In this document: in pieces, positions 1-7,443 of the stretch
Layout of the letters: each line of letters starts with the position of its first letter
Numbering within the stretch: position 1 is the stretch's first letter
Source of the DNA: an uncultured Collinsella sp.
GTDB lineage: Bacteria > Actinomycetota > Coriobacteriia > Coriobacteriales > Coriobacteriaceae
DNA: 24,697 nucleotides
Assembly: GCA_958431945.1 (NCBI GenBank)
Contig: CAUASQ010000008.1
Span: 1-24,697 of the forward strand
Reading direction: 5' to 3'
The notes under the pieces: generated by a model
The model's input: only the letters and a program-made list of their open reading frames with translations
Databases searched by the model: none
What the model was told of the DNA's origin: nothing
Translations under genes and position numbers: made by a program

Positions 1-10
1 TCATTCAGTA

Positions 11-39
11 GGTTACGGCGTTTTCCAAACGCCGTAACC
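11..39. repeat. Perfect 13-bp hairpin heading composite repeat, copy 1
   Basis: The arms GGTTACGGCGTTT (11-23) and AAACGCCGTAACC (27-39) pair perfectly around a 3-nt loop. A related hairpin at 3222-3251 has a different core, with both arms changed together. In both places the hairpin directly follows a TAG trinucleotide (9-11 here; the true stop of the dehydrogenase at 3218-3220 there), so it may sit at the 3' end of a gene lying left of the window. No T-tract follows, so it is not a canonical intrinsic terminator. Confidence 0.8.
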
Positions 40-43
40 GGCC

Positions 44-249
44 GACGCTGCAAACCCGCCAGAGCGGCAATCTGCCTTTCAACTTCGGCGGCATGACCAG
101 GAAGATTCCGCCGTTCTGCCGAACGGCGGACCGGGCGACGCTGCGCGGGCCGCATTTGGACAATCTGACGTTCAACTTCAAGGGCGCGACCAGAAGGTCA
201 GCGCCCTTTCGTTTCGCGTCACCTTGTCTCAAATGCGGCCCGCTCGCTG
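44..249. repeat. Composite interspersed repeat, copy 1 (expanded form)
   Basis: Positions 44-74 match 3256-3286, and 161-249 match 3280-3368 with one difference in 89 nt. Between them lies an extra 75-160 segment that resembles a diverged copy of the same module: a related start, a CGGCGG/CCGCCG hairpin at 86-91/108-113, and a similar GGGCCGCATTTG-type end. The conserved module carries a compound hairpin: AAGGGCGC (180-187), GACC, loop AGAA, GGTC, bulged A, GCGCCCTT (201-208). Small frames inside it look like shadows; no gene is supported here. Confidence 0.8.
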
Positions 250-286
250 TCCGTCCTCTACCTGCGGCGTTGTCTTGCTCCGGATG

Positions 287-335
287 CGGCAGTTAGGGAC
301 GTTCCTTTTCTGCCGGCAGTTTGGGACACTCCTTG
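287..335. repeat. CTGCCGGCAG-centred repeat, copy 1
   Basis: Positions 293-335 match 16510-16553 with about four differences and one gap. CGGCAG (287-292) can pair with CTGCCG (310-315) around a loop containing GGGACGTTCC; a second GGGACACTCC follows the CTGCCGGCAG palindrome. Both copies are intergenic. The GGGAC core is shared with the 13-nt-loop hairpins elsewhere in the window. Confidence 0.7.
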
Positions 336-365
336 TAGTCATTGGGGACGTTCTTAAATGACTAC
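335..365. repeat. Hairpin with 13-nt GGGGAC loop, copy 1
   Basis: The arms GTAGTCATT (335-343) and AATGACTAC (357-365) pair perfectly around the 13-nt loop GGGGACGTTCTTA. The right arm contains the TAG stop (362-364) of the minus-strand gene that ends here. The same architecture with unrelated arms occurs at 3440-3476, 13764-13798 and, on the other strand, 24397-24433. Confidence 0.75.
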
Positions 366-2125
366 TTGCTCGCGAACAGCCAGACTAGGATGATCGCCAG
401 GATTGCGGCGACGATGCAGACGATGGCGCCGGTGAATTTGATGCGTGAGTCGCGGGTACGCTCGCGCACCGCGTCCTCGGTGGCCTCGAGCTGGGCGACT
501 TCGCGCTCGGTCTCGGCGTGTTCGGCTTTGTCTCGGGCCAAGGACCCTGCAAGCGACTCAGTGATCTCTGGATGGTCATGTACCTCGGTCGCCTGCTCGA
601 TGATCGACTGTGCATGTGCGGCATCTGCTTGGGCGTTGGCGATGCTCTGCTCTTGGTCGCGGCGTGCCTTGTCCTCGGCGGCGATCTTCTCGCGCAGTTC
701 GCGCTGGCGCGTTGCAGCGGCGGTTTTTGCGGTCTGCAGCTCGTCGAGCGCGGCATCGGCCTCTGCCGTCACGGCTTGGTGCGCGCGTTTGGCTTCGGCA
801 ATGGGGGCCTGCGCCTGTTCGACGGCCTGCTCGGCTGCGGCAAGCGAGTGCTCAAGGTCGGCGGTGATACGCGGGACATCTTCTTCGGCTTTACGCAGGG
901 CATCTGCCGTGTCGGAGATCTGCATCGAGAGCTCGCTGGTGCGCACCGTATAGTTGGCGGGATTTGCCGAGGGATTGCGTTGCAGCTCGGCATACTCATG
1001 ACGCAGCGTCTCGAGCTGGGCGCGCGTGGCATCGACGGTTTGTTGTGCGGCGGCAATGCCGGCGTCTCGCTCGGCCTGCACCTTGTCGCGGATGCGCTTG
1101 GAATCCTCAAGACGGCGAACGAGGCGGTTGCCGGTCTCGCGCGAGCTCGCCTCGCGGGCCTCCACGGCATCGAGCGCGGCCTTCAGGCGGAGCTCGGTCG
1201 CGTCATCCTCTGTCTTCATTTGTTCGAGCTGACCCTTGAGCTCTGCTACTTTGGAAGCATGGACATCGCGATCGATTTCGGCTGCCGCAGCGGTCTTTTG
1301 CGCCGTGGCGATCGCCTGACGCTGGTCGGCGACGATCTGGTCGTAGCGGCCTGCGATATCCTGGCGCGTCTCGAGTTCCTCGGCCTGATCGGCAATGCGC
1401 TGCTCAAGTTCGGCCAGGTGGGCGCGGGCATCGGCAAGTGCCTTTTTCGCGGCGTTCATCTCGCGCATGGCCGAGGCACCCTGGGCGATAAAGGTGCCCA
1501 CGGCGTTCGCAGTGTTCGAGACAGCGGTCCCCAGATCGCGGCTCGCGGCGGGGGATTGCGGGGCGGTCGGGCGAGCGGTGTCGGCAGCGTCCGCATCGGC
1601 AGCCTGCGGCGCGGCGATATTGCCGGTACCGCCCTCGACCACAGAAAAGCCTGCTGCGTGCGGATCGACCGCATCGGCGCCGATCGTGGGGTGCTCGAGC
1701 TGCAGAAACGATGGCATGGTGCTGCCCTGGTCGGCAACCGGAGTCTCGCCGGGCACAAAGGTCGAGGCCGCCTCGGCGGCCTCCTCTTCCTCGGCATCGA
1801 TATCGGCATCGGCGACGGCGTCTTTCATCGCTTTGACAGCATCCATCATGGAGTCCATGACGGCATCGAGCTCTTCTTCCGAAGACACCTCGATGGGGCC
1901 CGCTGCTTGCGGGGCGTCGTCCTGTACGGGGGCGTCGTCCTGAGCGGGCGCATCGTCGTTTTGCTCATCGGCGTTTTCTGTTTCGGGGGTTTCCGCCGCA
2001 GCGCTTTCGTCCAAGATGGGGCCGTCGACGTCGATACCATCGCAGGTCACAGCGTCAGTATCTGCGGTGACGTCTGCGGGATCATCAATATGCTGTTGAG
2101 TCTGGGGGTCCAGCTCGTCTGTCAT
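362..2125 (-). CDS. Acidic coiled-coil protein with C-terminal membrane anchor
   Basis: This is a 587-aa protein that I cannot assign to a named family. The start at 2125 has GAGGAG at 2135-2140 with 9-nt spacing; the upstream ATG at 2131 would leave only 3 nt. Residues 1-200 are low complexity, very acidic and Ala/Pro-rich, with a repeated QDDAP near 62-73. Residues about 222-380 and 405-555 are rich in Ala, Glu, Gln and Arg with heptad-like spacing and read as long coiled coils, broken by a short NPSANPANY segment near 384-392. Residues 565-584 form a single hydrophobic helix followed by FASK, so the protein should be tail-anchored with the coiled coils in the cytoplasm. No signal peptide or catalytic motif is visible. 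A structural or envelope-tethered scaffold role is only inference. The GGGGAC hairpin overlaps its stop codon. Confidence 0.8.
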   Translation of the reverse strand: MTDELDPQTQQHIDDPADVTADTDAVTCDGIDVDGPILDESAAAETPETENADEQNDDAPAQDDAPVQDDAPQAAGPIEVSSEEELDAVMDSMMDAVKAMKDAVADADIDAEEEEAAEAASTFVPGETPVADQGSTMPSFLQLEHPTIGADAVDPHAAGFSVVEGGTGNIAAPQAADADAADTARPTAPQSPAASRDLGTAVSNTANAVGTFIAQGASAMREMNAAKKALADARAHLAELEQRIADQAEELETRQDIAGRYDQIVADQRQAIATAQKTAAAAEIDRDVHASKVAELKGQLEQMKTEDDATELRLKAALDAVEAREASSRETGNRLVRRLEDSKRIRDKVQAERDAGIAAAQQTVDATRAQLETLRHEYAELQRNPSANPANYTVRTSELSMQISDTADALRKAEEDVPRITADLEHSLAAAEQAVEQAQAPIAEAKRAHQAVTAEADAALDELQTAKTAAATRQRELREKIAAEDKARRDQEQSIANAQADAAHAQSIIEQATEVHDHPEITESLAGSLARDKAEHAETEREVAQLEATEDAVRERTRDSRIKFTGAIVCIVAAILAIILVWLFASK

Positions 2126-2419
2126 AGGCATGTGCTCCTCATCGTTGTTTGTCACCCTATGATAAAGTCTCGCGCCGACATCCCGCGCGCCGCAGCAAAG
2201 TTTCAAAACGTGTTCGATGGCTCGATCTGATAACAATAACTCGGCCGCTTTATCCGGTTTGTACTTGACAATCCCTTCGCCGAACGACGTGGTGCCGTTC
2301 GCCTGCTGCGGTCTTTATTTTTCACTTGAACCCGCTAAAGTTGCATTTCAGCTTTTGGCGTGTGAAGTTGGATACGCGCAGTCGGCGGGCGTGCCCGTCG
2401 CGATTTGAAAGGACTTTGT
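2126..2419. other. Divergent intergenic region
   Basis: This stretch separates the minus-strand coiled-coil gene from the plus-strand dehydrogenase and must hold both promoters. A TTGACA lies at 2265-2270 on the plus strand, but I see no convincing -10 at normal spacing. The minus side has a TATCAT-like element near 2158-2163 without a clear -35. No hairpin or repeat stands out. Confidence 0.3.
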
Positions 2420-3220
2420 ATGGGACTTTTCACTGGTAAGACCGTGATCGTCACCGGCGGCGGCAAGGCCACGCTTAAGGACGGCTCCGCTGGCTCCATC
2501 GGCTACGGCATCGATATCGCTTTTGCCAAGGAGGGCGCAAACCTCGTCATCACCGGCCGCAACGTCGCCAAGCTCGAGGCTGCCAAGGAATCCCTCGAGG
2601 CCGAGTACGGCGTCAAGGTTCTGCCTGTTCAGGCCGATGTTTCAGCCGGTCAGGACAACGAGGCCGTCGTCCAGAACGTCATCGACAAGGCCATTGAGGA
2701 GTTCGGCCGCATCGACGCCGTCGTCAACAATGCTCAGGCCAGCGCCTCGGGCGTGACCATCGCCGATCACACCATGGATCAGTTTAACCTGGCCATTTAC
2801 TCCGGTCTGTATGCTACCTATCTGTACATGCAGAAGGCCTATCCGCACCTGAAGGAGACCAAGGGCTCCGTGGTCAACTTCGCCTCGGGCGCCGGCCTGT
2901 TTGGCAACTATGGCCAGTGCAGCTATGCTGCCGCCAAGGAGGGCATCCGCGGCCTGACCCGCGTTGCCGCCAACGAGTGGGGCAAGGACGGCATCAACGT
3001 CAATATCGTTTGCCCGCTTGCTTGGACCGCTGCGCTCGAGAACTTCCAGGATGCCTATCCCGAGGCGTTCAAGGCCAACGTCCACATGCCGCCGGCTGGT
3101 CACTACGGCGACGTCGAGAAGGAAATCGGCCGCGTGGTCGTTCAGCTCTGCGGCCCCGACTTTAAGTACATGAACGGCGAGACCGTCACCCTCGAGGGTG
3201 GCATGGGCCAGCGTCCTTAG
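2420..3220 (+). CDS. SDR-family NAD(P)-dependent oxidoreductase
   Basis: A 266-aa short-chain dehydrogenase/reductase, presumably cytosolic; the substrate cannot be told from sequence. ATG 2420 is chosen because AAAGGA (2408-2413) sits 6 nt upstream; an in-frame TTG at 2405 lacks such a site. The Rossmann start is unusual: VTGGG (11-15) is separated from the GSIGYGI part (25-31) by about ten extra residues, where most SDRs have a compact TGxxxGIG. Other family marks are Asp73, NNAQ (103-106, where NNAG is usual), Ser156, Tyr169 and Lys173 (YxxxK), and the C-terminal GETVTLEGG segment typical of FabG-like enzymes. It is a single-gene unit; the composite repeat begins right after its stop. Confidence 0.9.
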   Translation: MGLFTGKTVIVTGGGKATLKDGSAGSIGYGIDIAFAKEGANLVITGRNVAKLEAAKESLEAEYGVKVLPVQADVSAGQDNEAVVQNVIDKAIEEFGRIDAVVNNAQASASGVTIADHTMDQFNLAIYSGLYATYLYMQKAYPHLKETKGSVVNFASGAGLFGNYGQCSYAAAKEGIRGLTRVAANEWGKDGINVNIVCPLAWTAALENFQDAYPEAFKANVHMPPAGHYGDVEKEIGRVVVQLCGPDFKYMNGETVTLEGGMGQRP

Positions 3221-3221
3221 G

Positions 3222-3251
3222 GGTTACGCGGTTTTACCAAACCGCGTAACC
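3222..3251. repeat. Perfect 13-bp hairpin heading composite repeat, copy 2
   Basis: The arms GGTTACGCGGTTT (3222-3234) and AAACCGCGTAACC (3239-3251) pair perfectly around TACC, one base after the dehydrogenase stop codon. Compared with 11-39, the GGCG core has become GCGG with matching changes in the other arm, so pairing rather than sequence is conserved. It lacks a T-tract. Confidence 0.8.
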
Positions 3252-3255
3252 AGTT

Positions 3256-3429
3256 GACGCTGCAAACCCGCCAGAGCGGCAATCTGACGTTCAACTTCAA
3301 GGGCGCGACCAGAAGGTCAGCGCCCTTTCGTTTCACGTCACCTTGTCTCAAATGCGGCCCGCTCGCTGACTTATGCTCAACCTGTGGCGCCATTTTGCCT
3401 GAAGGCATCTTGCTCGCTCTGGCGGGTTT
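3256..3429. repeat. Composite interspersed repeat, copy 2
   Basis: 3256-3368 matches the two conserved blocks of the 44-249 copy but lacks the extra 86-nt segment. A CCGC/GCGG mini-hairpin with loop CAGA and the 12-bp compound hairpin (AAGGGCGC, GACC, AGAA, GGTC, GCGCCCTT) follow each other. This copy is flanked by a perfect 15-nt inverted repeat, AAACCCGCCAGAGCG at 3264-3278 and its complement at 3415-3429, giving a MITE-like outline of about 165 bp. No transposase is present in the window. Confidence 0.75.
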
Positions 3430-3439
3430 TCGCTGTCGG

Positions 3440-3476
3440 AAATGATCCGTTGGGGACGGAGGAAAACGGATCATTT
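3440..3476. repeat. Hairpin with 13-nt GGGGAC loop, copy 2
   Basis: The arms AAATGATCCGTT (3440-3451) and AACGGATCATTT (3465-3476) are perfectly complementary over 12 bp. The loop GGGGACGGAGGAA is exactly 13 nt. It lies about 80 nt upstream of the tgt -10 box, so it is more likely part of the repeat cluster than of the tgt leader. Confidence 0.8.
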
Positions 3477-3556
3477 TTATCCTGGTGCATTGGTGCAGGG
3501 GGCAGGTTTCCTTTGCGCCAGTTTCTGTCGAGTCGGTGCTTCTTGCGGGTTGCCCG

Positions 3557-3562
3557 TATAAT
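3557..3562 (+). promoter_or_regulatory. Putative -10 box of tgt
   Basis: A consensus TATAAT lies 38 nt before the tgt start codon, giving a short leader that contains the AAGGAG ribosome site at 3585-3590. The -35 is weak (TCGGTG at 3533-3538, 18-nt spacer). Confidence 0.5.
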
Positions 3563-3599
3563 GGTTTGCGTATGAACCGCAACCAAGGAGTTCCAGTTT

Positions 3600-4739
<1,140 letters not shown>

Positions 4740-4888
4740 GAGCGGCGCGGGCGCTTGCAGAGCGCGGGCAACGGCAAGGGGCGAGCGCCGGCCGGTCATC
4801 ACGTTCGCTAACACCGTGTGCACGACCGCTGACCGATAGCTTGCAAGCACTTGATACATCGTGGGTACCATACCGAATAGTTGATGTT

Positions 4889-4934
4889 CGGGCGGGTGTT
4901 TGACGCATGGCGTCGACCCCGCCCGCTTCTATTT
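4889..4934 (+). terminator. Probable intrinsic terminator between tgt and LOG gene
   Basis: CGGGCGGG (4889-4896) pairs with CCCGCCCG (4918-4925), with an inner GACGC/GCGTC stem around ATG, followed by CTTCTATTTT. It lies 150 nt after tgt and just before the next ribosome site (AGGAG, 4940-4944), so it could also work as a leader attenuator for the downstream gene. Confidence 0.6.
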
Positions 4935-4950
4935 TCGATAGGAGTGCCCC

Positions 4951-5709
4951 ATGATTAAGAATGAGAACGTCGAGGGCGAGCCTGCCTACGACGAGACGTA
5001 CCGCCGTGGTCCCGTGGTCATGCGCGGCCCCATGATTCCTAAGGACAACACCTACGCCAACCTGCTGGCGCCCGAGGAGTCGACCGACTGGTTGCATGCC
5101 GATCCGTGGCGCGTACTGCGCATCCAGGCCGAGTTTGTCGATGGCTTTGGTGCACTTGCCGAGTTAGGGCCTGCGGTGACCATCTTCGGTAGTGCCCGTA
5201 CGCCCAAGACCGATCCGCTCTACAAAGCGGCGCGCACGGTCGGCCGTAAGATTGCCCAGCGCGGCGTGGCGGTTATCACCGGTGGCGGCCCCGGCATCAT
5301 GGAGGCGGCCAACAGGGGAGCGGCGAGCGTCAACGGCAAGTCAGTTGGTTTGGGCATTGAGCTGCCGCACGAGCAGGGGCTCAACAAATACGTGAACCTC
5401 GGTATGGACTTCCGCTACTTCTTTGTGCGCAAGACCATGTTCGTCAAATACAGCTCGGGCGCTATTGTGTTTCCCGGCGGGTTTGGCACGCTCGACGAGA
5501 TGTTCGAGGTGCTCACGCTGGTGCAAACGCACAAGGTCAAGCGTATGCCGCTTGTGCTGGTAGGCAGCGAGTACTGGCAGGGCCTATTCGACTGGCTTAA
5601 CGGTCCGGTGATGGACGCCGGTATGATCAGTCCGCTTGATCCGGATCTGGTACACATTACCGATAACCTCAACGAAGCCGTCGACATTGCGCTCAGCGGG
5701 CTGATGTAG
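4951..5709 (+). CDS. LOG-family nucleotide 5'-monophosphate phosphoribohydrolase
   Basis: A 252-aa protein of the LOG/TIGR00730 type. Characterised members split the N-glycosidic bond of nucleoside 5'-monophosphates (cytokinin ribotides in plants; purine or pyrimidine nucleotides in bacteria). The diagnostic parts are all present: FGSAR (79-83), GGGPGIMEAA (111-120), Arg160-Lys161 and PGGFGTLDE (175-183). The N-terminal extension of about 70 residues resembles the larger bacterial LOG group. The start has AGGAG 6 nt upstream. A role in nucleotide salvage is the likeliest reading; cytokinin activation is not implied in a gut bacterium. The older annotation 'lysine decarboxylase' for this family is wrong. 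Confidence 0.9.
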   Translation: MIKNENVEGEPAYDETYRRGPVVMRGPMIPKDNTYANLLAPEESTDWLHADPWRVLRIQAEFVDGFGALAELGPAVTIFGSARTPKTDPLYKAARTVGRKIAQRGVAVITGGGPGIMEAANRGAASVNGKSVGLGIELPHEQGLNKYVNLGMDFRYFFVRKTMFVKYSSGAIVFPGGFGTLDEMFEVLTLVQTHKVKRMPLVLVGSEYWQGLFDWLNGPVMDAGMISPLDPDLVHITDNLNEAVDIALSGLM

Positions 5710-5741
5710 GGCGAGGTGCCTGTCGTTGTAGTAATGAGAAC

Positions 5742-5791
5742 GGCAGATTGATGCTATTTAACATCAGTCTGCCATCTAAACTGGGTATACT
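5742..5791 (+). promoter_or_regulatory. Operator and -10 box of the toxin-antitoxin operon
   Basis: GGCAGATTGATG (5742-5753) and CATCAGTCTGCC (5762-5773) form a 12-nt inverted repeat with one mismatch and an 8-nt spacer, followed by a TATACT -10 candidate at 5786-5791. The palindrome would cover the -35 region, as expected for autorepression by a RelB-type antitoxin. The -35 hexamer itself is poor. Confidence 0.6.
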
Positions 5792-5822
5792 GATGCAAAA
5801 GACGAGGGCTAGGAGGTCGCGT

Positions 5823-6122
5823 ATGTCTACTGCAACGGTTAAGCCTACGACGGTTCGCATCGAAGAGGGGCTCAAGGAGCAGGCGACTGAGTTCTTGGAT
5901 TCGGTCGGCCTCAGCCTCAATTCCTATCTCAATCTTGCCGTTCGGCAGCTTGTAAATCAGCGAAAGATTCCTTTTGAGATTGTAGGAAGGGCGGAGGTGC
6001 CCAACGAGGCGACGAGGCGCGCCATGGTGATTGCCGAGGCTCATGAGTTGGGGATTCTGCCAGACGACAGCCCGTCATTCAATAACGCTGATGAGCTTAT
6101 ATCGTTCCTCGATGAGGGCTAG
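5823..6122 (+). CDS. RelB/DinJ-family antitoxin
   Basis: A 99-aa antitoxin. The start at 5823 has AGGAGG 6 nt upstream; a longer frame reaches back to 5748 but runs through the operator. The N-terminal TTVRIEEGLKEQATEFLDSVGLSLNSYLNLAVRQLV segment begins with a ribbon-helix-helix pattern (beta strand TTVRI, then two helices with the G-x-S-x-x turn), typical of DinJ/RelB DNA-binding domains. The acidic C-terminal half (NNADELISFLDEG) should wrap the toxin. The gene is followed after 2 nt by the toxin gene, so the two are translationally coupled. It probably represses its own promoter through the palindrome at 5742-5773. Confidence 0.88.
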   Translation: MSTATVKPTTVRIEEGLKEQATEFLDSVGLSLNSYLNLAVRQLVNQRKIPFEIVGRAEVPNEATRRAMVIAEAHELGILPDDSPSFNNADELISFLDEG

Positions 6123-6124
6123 CG

Positions 6125-6433
6125 ATGTTTGAGATTAAAGTCGAGGCTCAATTTAAGGTGGACTACAAACGAACGATGCGCATGCATCCGCAGCTAAAAA
6201 GTGAGTTTAAAGCGGCGGTTGCAGAGCTTGTGGCTCATGGGTCACTTCCGGCGGAGTATGGCGCCCACGAGCTCTCAAACCCGGGCGGAAACTACAACGG
6301 CCACATCGATTTCCACCTATCCGATGGCTTGGTCGATGTGGTCGTTCTTTATCTTCCCCATAAGACTAACCCAGTGATTAGGCTGGTGAGAATGGGCACT
6401 CATCAGGAGCTGTTTCAGGGTCCGCTGGGCTGA
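6125..6433 (+). CDS. YafQ-type RelE-superfamily mRNA interferase toxin
   Basis: A 102-aa toxin. YafQ relatives are ribosome-dependent endonucleases that cut mRNA in the A site. Family marks are FKVDYKR near the N-terminus, His48, His64 and Asp67 in the middle strand, and the C-terminal RMGTHQELF, whose His93 and Phe97 match the catalytic His87 and Phe91 of E. coli YafQ. The HxxxDW stretch of YafQ is HLSDG here, one residue shorter and without the Trp, so activity or cleavage preference may differ. No strong ribosome site precedes it; coupling to the antitoxin 2 nt upstream is the likely route of translation. The long hairpin at 6447-6513 starts 13 nt after its stop. Confidence 0.88.
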   Translation: MFEIKVEAQFKVDYKRTMRMHPQLKSEFKAAVAELVAHGSLPAEYGAHELSNPGGNYNGHIDFHLSDGLVDVVVLYLPHKTNPVIRLVRMGTHQELFQGPLG

Positions 6434-6446
6434 TCGCCGATTTCCA

Positions 6447-6513
6447 AGTTGCGGTGGAATAGGGATTGATTTGCGGCTGATAAGCCAAAAACAGTCCCTA
6501 TTCCACCGCAACT
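6447..6513. repeat. Long AGTTGCGGTGGAATAG hairpin, copy 1
   Basis: 6447-6465 and 6495-6513 are perfectly complementary over 19 bp; as plus-strand RNA the stem extends by a U-G wobble and a U-A pair. A small apical stem GGCT/AGCC (6475-6478/6483-6486) sits in the loop. The outer 16 nt recur in the hairpin at 9720-9788. It lies between the convergent toxin and degV genes and has no T-tract in either direction. Confidence 0.85.
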
Positions 6514-6526
6514 GATGTGGACGTCC

Positions 6527-7387
6527 CTAGCGAGTTGGCTGGTAGCGCGGGCAGTAGCTGATGGCGATGGCATCGACGCCTACGTGGGTCGCGATGGTGC
6601 AGCCGATGGGGCCGGTGCCGGCGTCTACGTAGTCCTGGCCCGCGAGCGCCTCGTTGACGAGCTCTTGTTCCTCAGCGGCACCGGTTGTGAGCACGCGTAC
6701 GCTTGAACCCGGGTGCTCTGCCAAAAATGCGAGGCAATCGGCCATGGTGTTGGCGACGATGCGCTTGGCGCCGCGGCCCTTTTTGATCGCCTTGATCTCG
6801 CCCGACTGCCACTCCGGCGAAACGGCCAGGCGAATGTTGAGCATATGCGTGAGCTGGCCGGCGAGCTTGGGCGCGCGGCCGTTCTTAACGAGGTTCTCGA
6901 GCGTGCGGGGAATCAGCAGCAGGTGGGCGTCGGGCAGCGTCGCGCGGATCTGCGCCTCGGTTTCGTCCAGGCTGCGGCCATCTTCGCGCATGGCCCGCGC
7001 ATACTCCACCAGCAGGCCCTCGGCGCCCGAGCCAGTGCGCGAATCGATGCAGCGAACGTCGAGCTCGTGGGTCTCGGCGACCAGGCATGCGTTGGAATAG
7101 CAGGCGGACCATTCGCTGCACAGCGAGATAAAGATCGCGCTGTCGTGGCCGTCAGCACGCACGCGGTCAAAGAGTGCCTTGAACTCGCCGGCACTCGGCT
7201 GCGAGGTGTGCGGCAGCTGCTCGGAGCCGGCCATGCGGGCGACGTACTCTTGGGCGGTAATCTGCACCTGGTCGAGCAGGTCCTCGCCCTCGATAATCAC
7301 ATGCAGTGGAATCACGTAAATGCCGAGCTCTTGGGCACGGGCGGGGGAGATGTCCGACGTGGAGTCGGTTATGATGGCAAAAGACAT
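6527..7387 (-). CDS. DegV-family fatty-acid-binding protein (FakB-like)
   Basis: A 286-aa DegV protein. Characterised members (FakB) bind a fatty acid and present it to the FakA kinase for phospholipid synthesis. The start at 7387 has GAAAGG with 7-nt spacing; a frame starting further upstream lacks support and runs over the promoter. Visible marks are IITDSTSDIS (5-13), TSQPS (61-65, the fatty-acid carboxylate loop with Ser62), DSRTGSGAEG in the middle, and a C-terminal GPIGCTIATHVG segment where most members have GPIxxxHxGPG. No fakA gene is nearby. A TTAGCA/TATACT promoter lies upstream at 7444-7472. Confidence 0.92.
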   Translation of the reverse strand: MSFAIITDSTSDISPARAQELGIYVIPLHVIIEGEDLLDQVQITAQEYVARMAGSEQLPHTSQPSAGEFKALFDRVRADGHDSAIFISLCSEWSACYSNACLVAETHELDVRCIDSRTGSGAEGLLVEYARAMREDGRSLDETEAQIRATLPDAHLLLIPRTLENLVKNGRAPKLAGQLTHMLNIRLAVSPEWQSGEIKAIKKGRGAKRIVANTMADCLAFLAEHPGSSVRVLTTGAAEEQELVNEALAGQDYVDAGTGPIGCTIATHVGVDAIAISYCPRYQPTR

Positions 7388-7443
7388 AATTGCACCTTTC
7401 GTTGGGGCGCTTTCGCGCCGCCTTCTGAGAGCAAAGTGCGACA

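Noticed and set aside
93..296. Small frames inside the composite repeats (also near 3254-3445)
   Set aside because: Similar peptides appear in both copies only because the DNA repeat is conserved; there is no ribosome site and the hairpin structure explains the conservation.
11..365. Possible CRISPR array at the left edge
   Set aside because: Repeats are not regularly spaced, there are no equal-length spacers and no cas genes; the signal is a composite palindromic repeat.
518..2230. Long plus-strand open frame of 570 codons
   Set aside because: It is antisense to the coiled-coil gene; its open frame follows from the GC-rich, Ala/Glu-rich codons of that gene, and it has no ribosome site or recognisable motif.
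4740..4888. Possible small RNA or gene between tgt and the LOG gene
   Set aside because: Only weak, overlapping GC-rich pairings and no start with a ribosome site; nothing supportable before the hairpin at 4889.
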